In this document: positions 35,865 through 39,756 of the stretch, in pieces | Layout of the letters: each line of letters opens with the position of its first letter | How positions within the stretch are numbered: the first letter of the stretch is position 1 | Source: Candidatus Zhuqueibacterota bacterium | Lineage (GTDB): Bacteria; Zhuqueibacterota; Zhuqueibacteria; Thermofontimicrobiales; Thiofontviventaceae | DNA: 39,756 nt | Direction: 5' to 3' | NCBI GenBank assembly: GCA_016931935.1 | Contig: JAFGDW010000300.1 | Coordinates: forward strand, 119,274-159,029 | Program-made: the position numbers and the translations under genes | Notes under the pieces: model-generated | What the model was told of the DNA's origin: nothing | Seen by the model: the letters and a program-made list of their open reading frames with translations, nothing else | Database searches by the model: none

Positions 35865-38800
35865 TTACTTCATGAGTGTCATTTTTTGAGTGTATCGATG
35901 TGTCTTGGCATGTTCATCAGTCGCCTGGAATTCGACAACATAAACACCGCTTGAAACAGGTGCACCATAATTATTAATGCCCTGCCATACAACCGCATAA
36001 TATCCGGTATCCTGATTTTCATTTACCAATGTCGCTACCAACTGACCCTTCAAATTGTAGATTTTTAATGTTACATCTGCAATAGATGCCAGTTGATATT
36101 TAATTGTGGTTTCCGGATTAAACGGATTCGGATAATTCGATTCCAGATTGAATGATTTTGGAGCCTGTACAAACAAGTCAGCCTTCGATACTTTGTGATG
36201 CGTGCTCTTCGGCAACATGCTTGGAGTGCTGTATACCTCAAATTCAGCAAATCTCTTGGTTTGACCAAGCGGTCCCCGCAAAACCAGTTTTACATATTTT
36301 GCAGATACCGGCCAAATAAGATGATTGTCCCAGTCGGGCGTGCAAGCATCCAGGCTTTCGAGCAGTACGAAGTTGCTGTCTTCTGTGTCTGTAACAGAAA
36401 CGAGAACATCGAATTTAGAAACCAACTCGGAACTTGATCCACTTGTTGGATCCAAAATCATTTTGAATTTTTGAAAATTATTAATCTGTTGATTTGCAAA
36501 TTTAAATATAACCCATGCTTTACTCCAGTAGTTGACTGGTGTAACAATGCCATCGGATCCCTGAATATCACCATCAATAGCATTATCCCAACCTTCACCG
36601 GGCTCCGTCTCTGAACCGGAAACAACCACTAAATCTTCCTTAACATAATCCGGTTCAATGAAATTAACGACCACAGGAGTTTGTATGTCTAAGTCCTGAT
36701 ACTCGACTTTCTCTCCTAAAACGTAGGCTGTTATTGTTTGATCTCCAGGAACGATGGATGTAAATGATGCTGCATAGGTTCCCGGAATATTGGTTTCATA
36801 TGCCGGATAATAGTGATTTCCACAAGCATCGCTTGCAACGCGGATAGCGCCGGAAGGTAATCCGGTAACAGGATTGTTATCCGCATCGGCAACATAAACC
36901 GCAACAGTACATTCATCGGTACCGTTTGCATAATGTGGATTCGTCGCCGCGATTGTTGAACCCGACACATCTACCTTTTCGATTGCATCATAAACTTCAA
37001 ATTCACAAATTTGTTGATAGTTCCATGATGCTGGTTCAAGAATTACTATTTTCAAATATTTTGCATCAACCGGATCGAGCATATGATCGTTCCAGTAATC
37101 GCCATTTTCAAGAACATAAGCCAGGCTGAAATCAGTGTCTTCTGTACCTGTTGTTGAAGCGTACACATTTAATTTCCTGGCGTACGATCCACCATTGAAA
37201 ATATGAGAGTACATGCGAATCCGATTAATCGTATGGATTTGGTCATTCTGGAAGCCAAATATAGCCCAGCCTTCACCCAAACCGGTACTTGTAACACCGG
37301 ACCACTTATAGATATCGCCATCAATTGCTTTGTCCCAACCGTTATTTTTGTCAATTGGTGCACTGCCATCAATGACTTTGAGTCCTGCAAAACCGGATTG
37401 TTTCTTATCATTGTAGACTTCCACCAATCCCCAGACGCGTTTTGTAGCACGAGCTCCCGAGGTTGTTGCGGTCAATGAAACTTCATATAATCCGGGTTTT
37501 ACATAACAATGTTTTGGATTTTCACAGTTGCTTGTTGTACCATCACCAAAGTCCCAATAATATTGGGGATTCGTAGCACCTTCGGTAAGGTTCTCAAATT
37601 TTACTGTTAACGGTCCAAAACCAACCGTGGGACCAGCATCGAAGTCAGGTCTAATTGGAATAATAACATCAATTGACTTCTCTGCCATATCCTGTCCGGC
37701 AGGACCAGTAACAGTAAGGACGACGGTATAACTTCTGCTTATTTCAGGATTAAAAGTATGGCTTGGATTTTGTTCGTCACTGCTGCTGCCATCGCCAAAA
37801 TCCCAGTGCCATTCTGTAATTTTACCTGTTGAAAGATCGCTAAACTGAACATATAATGGAGCATTTCCTTCAGATGGATCGGCTGAAAAATCAGCTTCAA
37901 TCGTTGCCGGACCAAGGTCCAGCACCACGTCAATAGTCTGGGCAGGTGATAACTGATTGTCATCCTCTACCGTAATTGTTGCCGTATGGATTCCTTCTAG
38001 CAATCCGGCTATATTAACTATCACATTCACGCCGGATGATTGTTGAGAAGCTGTGGAACCACTAGCCGGATCAACGGATAACCAGTCAGCATTATCACTT
38101 ACGGACCATAATAAACTACCACATCCAGGATTCGAGATTGTGAATTGCTGATTTGCCGGATTATCACCATCCTGCAATGATTCAAATTGTAAACTAGCCG
38201 GAGACACACTTAATTGCGGCTGATTTACTGTCAATGTCACACTAACAGTTTGATCACCATTATAGGCATTTGAAGACACCGTAATTGTACCAGTATAATT
38301 TCCAGTGGACAAGCCAGCAATATCAACTTCTACATCAACTGAAGCAGAACTTCCGGCCGAAACCGAGCCGCTATTAGAGCTGAAACTCAACCAATCAGCA
38401 TCATCTGCGATCGTCCAATCCATGGCGCCGCATCCGGTATTGGAAATGCTTACGCTTTGGCTTGCCGGGTTACCGCTTCCCATACATGCATCAAAACTTA
38501 GTGATGCCGGATTTACACCAGCAATTGGAATACAAACCTCGACATTACCATCATTAACAGTCAGGATTGGGAGCAAGTCATAAAACGATCCGGCCGCTGC
38601 CATTGCGGAATATCCCAGATCAAGCGGACATACGCCCACACCAACAACATCAAACGTAATTTGAAGCACGGTAATATCACCAGAAGCGCCGCCTGCATTG
38701 GCGCCATTAAATGCAATATGGCCGGATGATGGATTCACGGCACCCGTAAATCCTGCTAACGGACCTGAATGGCTGCTATATGTAAGAACAGCAGGATTCC

Positions 38801-39756
38801 AGTCCAACGCGCCGCTAAAGCTTCCCAAATTGCTATTTGGTGAATTGACACCACTCATATCAATCTTGATATCAACGGTTATTTGATCACCAATATCAGG
38901 GCTGGAATTCGAAGGAATCGCTGATGAAACAGCCGATCCACTCGGATTTGCCAGAACGAAATTGGCTGTGACAGTTGTATTACCATGAACCGTAACTGTT
39001 GTTGACGCACTATTTGCATCTGCAACATCTCCGCTCCAACTTGCAAATTGATAATCAGAAGACGGGGTTGCACTAATATCGACAACTGTACCATCCTGAT
39101 AGCTATGATCACCGATCGCTGGCGAAGTCGTTCCGGTACCTGCCGGGCTTACAGCCATTGTCAACGTATAAATCGGAGGATTGACGCTTACGCTGCCATC
39201 ATTCACGACAAGATATGGCAGCAAATTATTAAAGGTCGTAGCTGCAGCCATGGCCGAATAACCAAGATCAAGAACACTGCTGCCAGCACCGACAACATCA
39301 AAGGTTATTTGAAGCACGGTTATATTGCCCGAAGCACCTGCTGCATTGGCGCCATTAAATGCAATATGACCGGATGACGGATTTACAGCTCCGGTAAATC
39401 CAGCCTGCGGACCTGAATTACTATTGTACGCAAGCACAGCGGAATTCCAGTCCAAAGATCCGGTGAAGCTACCTAATTTGTCATTCGGTGACTGAACTCC
39501 ACTCATATCGATTTTAATATCAACAGTAATCTGATCGCCAACTTCAGGATTCGAATTTGAAGGTATCACTGAAGATACAACCGAACCTTCCGGTGGAATC
39601 AACGAGAAGTTCGCTGTTACTGTCTTATTGCCATTCATAGTGACTGTCGTTGAAGCATTGTTTGCATCTGCAACACCGCCAGTCCAGTTTACAAACTGAT
39701 AACCAGTTGCTGGTGCCGCTGAAATATCTACTACTGTTCCTTCTTCATAATCATGC
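35865..39756 (-). CDS. Giant modular secreted protein with type A sorting domain (5' end outside window)
   Basis: The frame is open from the window edge to the stop at 35865, about 1,296 residues; no start is visible, and an internal Met at 39638 is not the start. From N to C: an InlB-type repeat (GTVVDIS...GYQFVNW), a cohesin-like beta domain (GDQITVDIKIDMSGV...LQITFDVVG), a second copy of both, two BACON-like modules (ADWLSF / ADWLSV), two PKD domains (WHWDFGDGSS and YYWDFGDGTT), a discoidin-like domain (GWDKAIDGD...KYLKIVI), an Ig-like domain, a second discoidin-like domain (GWDNAIDGD...KYVKLVL), and a C-terminal sorting domain (SNYPNPFNPETTIKYQL). This fits secretion by a type IX-like route and binding to surfaces, glycans or partner proteins. 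No catalytic domain is visible. Confidence 0.9.
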   Translation of the reverse strand, partial: HDYEEGTVVDISAAPATGYQFVNWTGGVADANNASTTVTMNGNKTVTANFSLIPPEGSVVSSVIPSNSNPEVGDQITVDIKIDMSGVQSPNDKLGSFTGSLDWNSAVLAYNSNSGPQAGFTGAVNPSSGHIAFNGANAAGASGNITVLQITFDVVGAGSSVLDLGYSAMAAATTFNNLLPYLVVNDGSVSVNPPIYTLTMAVSPAGTGTTSPAIGDHSYQDGTVVDISATPSSDYQFASWSGDVADANSASTTVTVHGNTTVTANFVLANPSGSAVSSAIPSNSSPDIGDQITVDIKIDMSGVNSPNSNLGSFSGALDWNPAVLTYSSHSGPLAGFTGAVNPSSGHIAFNGANAGGASGDITVLQITFDVVGVGVCPLDLGYSAMAAAGSFYDLLPILTVNDGNVEVCIPIAGVNPASLSFDACMGSGNPASQSVSISNTGCGAMDWTIADDADWLSFSSNSGSVSAGSSASVDVEVDIAGLSTGNYTGTITVSSNAYNGDQTVSVTLTVNQPQLSVSPASLQFESLQDGDNPANQQFTISNPGCGSLLWSVSDNADWLSVDPASGSTASQQSSGVNVIVNIAGLLEGIHTATITVEDDNQLSPAQTIDVVLDLGPATIEADFSADPSEGNAPLYVQFSDLSTGKITEWHWDFGDGSSSDEQNPSHTFNPEISRSYTVVLTVTGPAGQDMAEKSIDVIIPIRPDFDAGPTVGFGPLTVKFENLTEGATNPQYYWDFGDGTTSNCENPKHCYVKPGLYEVSLTATTSGARATKRVWGLVEVYNDKKQSGFAGLKVIDGSAPIDKNNGWDKAIDGDIYKWSGVTSTGLGEGWAIFGFQNDQIHTINRIRMYSHIFNGGSYARKLNVYASTTGTEDTDFSLAYVLENGDYWNDHMLDPVDAKYLKIVILEPASWNYQQICEFEVYDAIEKVDVSGSTIAATNPHYANGTDECTVAVYVADADNNPVTGLPSGAIRVASDACGNHYYPAYETNIPGTYAASFTSIVPGDQTITAYVLGEKVEYQDLDIQTPVVVNFIEPDYVKEDLVVVSGSETEPGEGWDNAIDGDIQGSDGIVTPVNYWSKAWVIFKFANQQINNFQKFKMILDPTSGSSSELVSKFDVLVSVTDTEDSNFVLLESLDACTPDWDNHLIWPVSAKYVKLVLRGPLGQTKRFAEFEVYSTPSMLPKSTHHKVSKADLFVQAPKSFNLESNYPNPFNPETTIKYQLASIADVTLKIYNLKGQLVATLVNENQDTGYYAVVWQGINNYGAPVSSGVYVVEFQATDEHAKTHRYTQKMTLMK
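38541..39756 (-). repeat. Tandem 648-bp repeat within the giant surface gene
   Basis: Bases 38541-39188 and 39189-39756 (incomplete) are homologous at an offset of 648 bases, or 216 codons, without a net frame change. Each unit encodes a cohesin-like domain and an InlB-type domain. Stretches such as the one around AATGCAATATG are nearly identical, others diverged. The array may continue past the window edge. Confidence 0.85.

Noticed and set aside
35865..39756. Repeats in the giant surface gene considered as a CRISPR-like or mobile repeat array
   Set aside because: The period is 648 bases, in frame and coding throughout; it is protein domain duplication. No CRISPR array or cas gene was seen anywhere in the window.

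Overview
The window looks like a chromosomal segment from an uncultured Gram-negative bacterium of the FCB superphylum (Bacteroidota, Calditrichota, KSB1, Marinimicrobia and relatives). The main reasons are a complete Bat (aerotolerance) gene set, a giant secreted protein ending in the type A (Por/type IX) sorting domain with its YPNPFNPxT signature, a TonB-type protein and many TPR proteins. The exact phylum cannot be fixed from the sequence alone. From base 1 to 30,792 every recognisable gene lies on the minus strand.

Region 1 (12896 down to 1, minus) is a MoxR-Bat envelope locus. In transcription order it encodes a BatD-like membrane protein, the AAA+ ATPase MoxR, a DUF58 protein, a TPR/SurA-like lipoprotein lacking the isomerase domain, a second BatD-like protein, BatA, BatB, BatC, a REC-GGDEF diguanylate cyclase, BatD, BatE and a TonB-domain protein cut by the window edge. 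A good promoter sits at 12979-13007. Three spacers inside the locus (10617-10874, 6207-6627, 4269-4390) hold degenerate repeats or inverted repeats that look like remnants of small non-coding elements.

Region 2 (13190-25687, minus) is a protein quality-control island. It holds a STAS-HATPase fusion regulator, a zinc metallopeptidase, an HtrA-like protease with Glu at the catalytic Asp position, grpE, dnaJ, a second canonical HtrA/DegP protease, an FmdB zinc-ribbon protein, dnaK, clpB and a TPR lipoprotein. Hairpins after fmdB, dnaK and the TPR lipoprotein divide it into transcription units. No CIRCE operator or hrcA gene is present.

Region 3 (25977-30792, minus) holds a large cytoplasmic TPR protein, then gap, tpiA, secG, tRNA-Leu(GAG) and an exported TPR protein, probably read together. 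The pgk gene usually found with gap and tpiA is absent here.

Region 4 (31144-35840) contains elbB on the plus strand behind a near-consensus promoter, a convergent YprB-like exonuclease-fold protein with TPRs (minus), then a plus-strand group of three small membrane or exported proteins and radC. A strong bidirectional terminator closes it.

Region 5 (35865-39756, minus, N-terminus outside the window) encodes at least 1,296 residues of a modular secreted protein: repeated InlB-type and cohesin-like modules, two BACON-like modules, two PKD domains, two discoidin-like domains flanking an Ig-like domain, and a C-terminal sorting domain.

The most unusual points are the c-di-GMP synthase and TonB protein within the bat locus, the three BatD-like proteins sharing a C-terminal motif, the isomerase-less SurA-like lipoprotein, the Asp-to-Glu change in the second HtrA triad, the STAS-HATPase fusion, and the repeat-bearing spacers.
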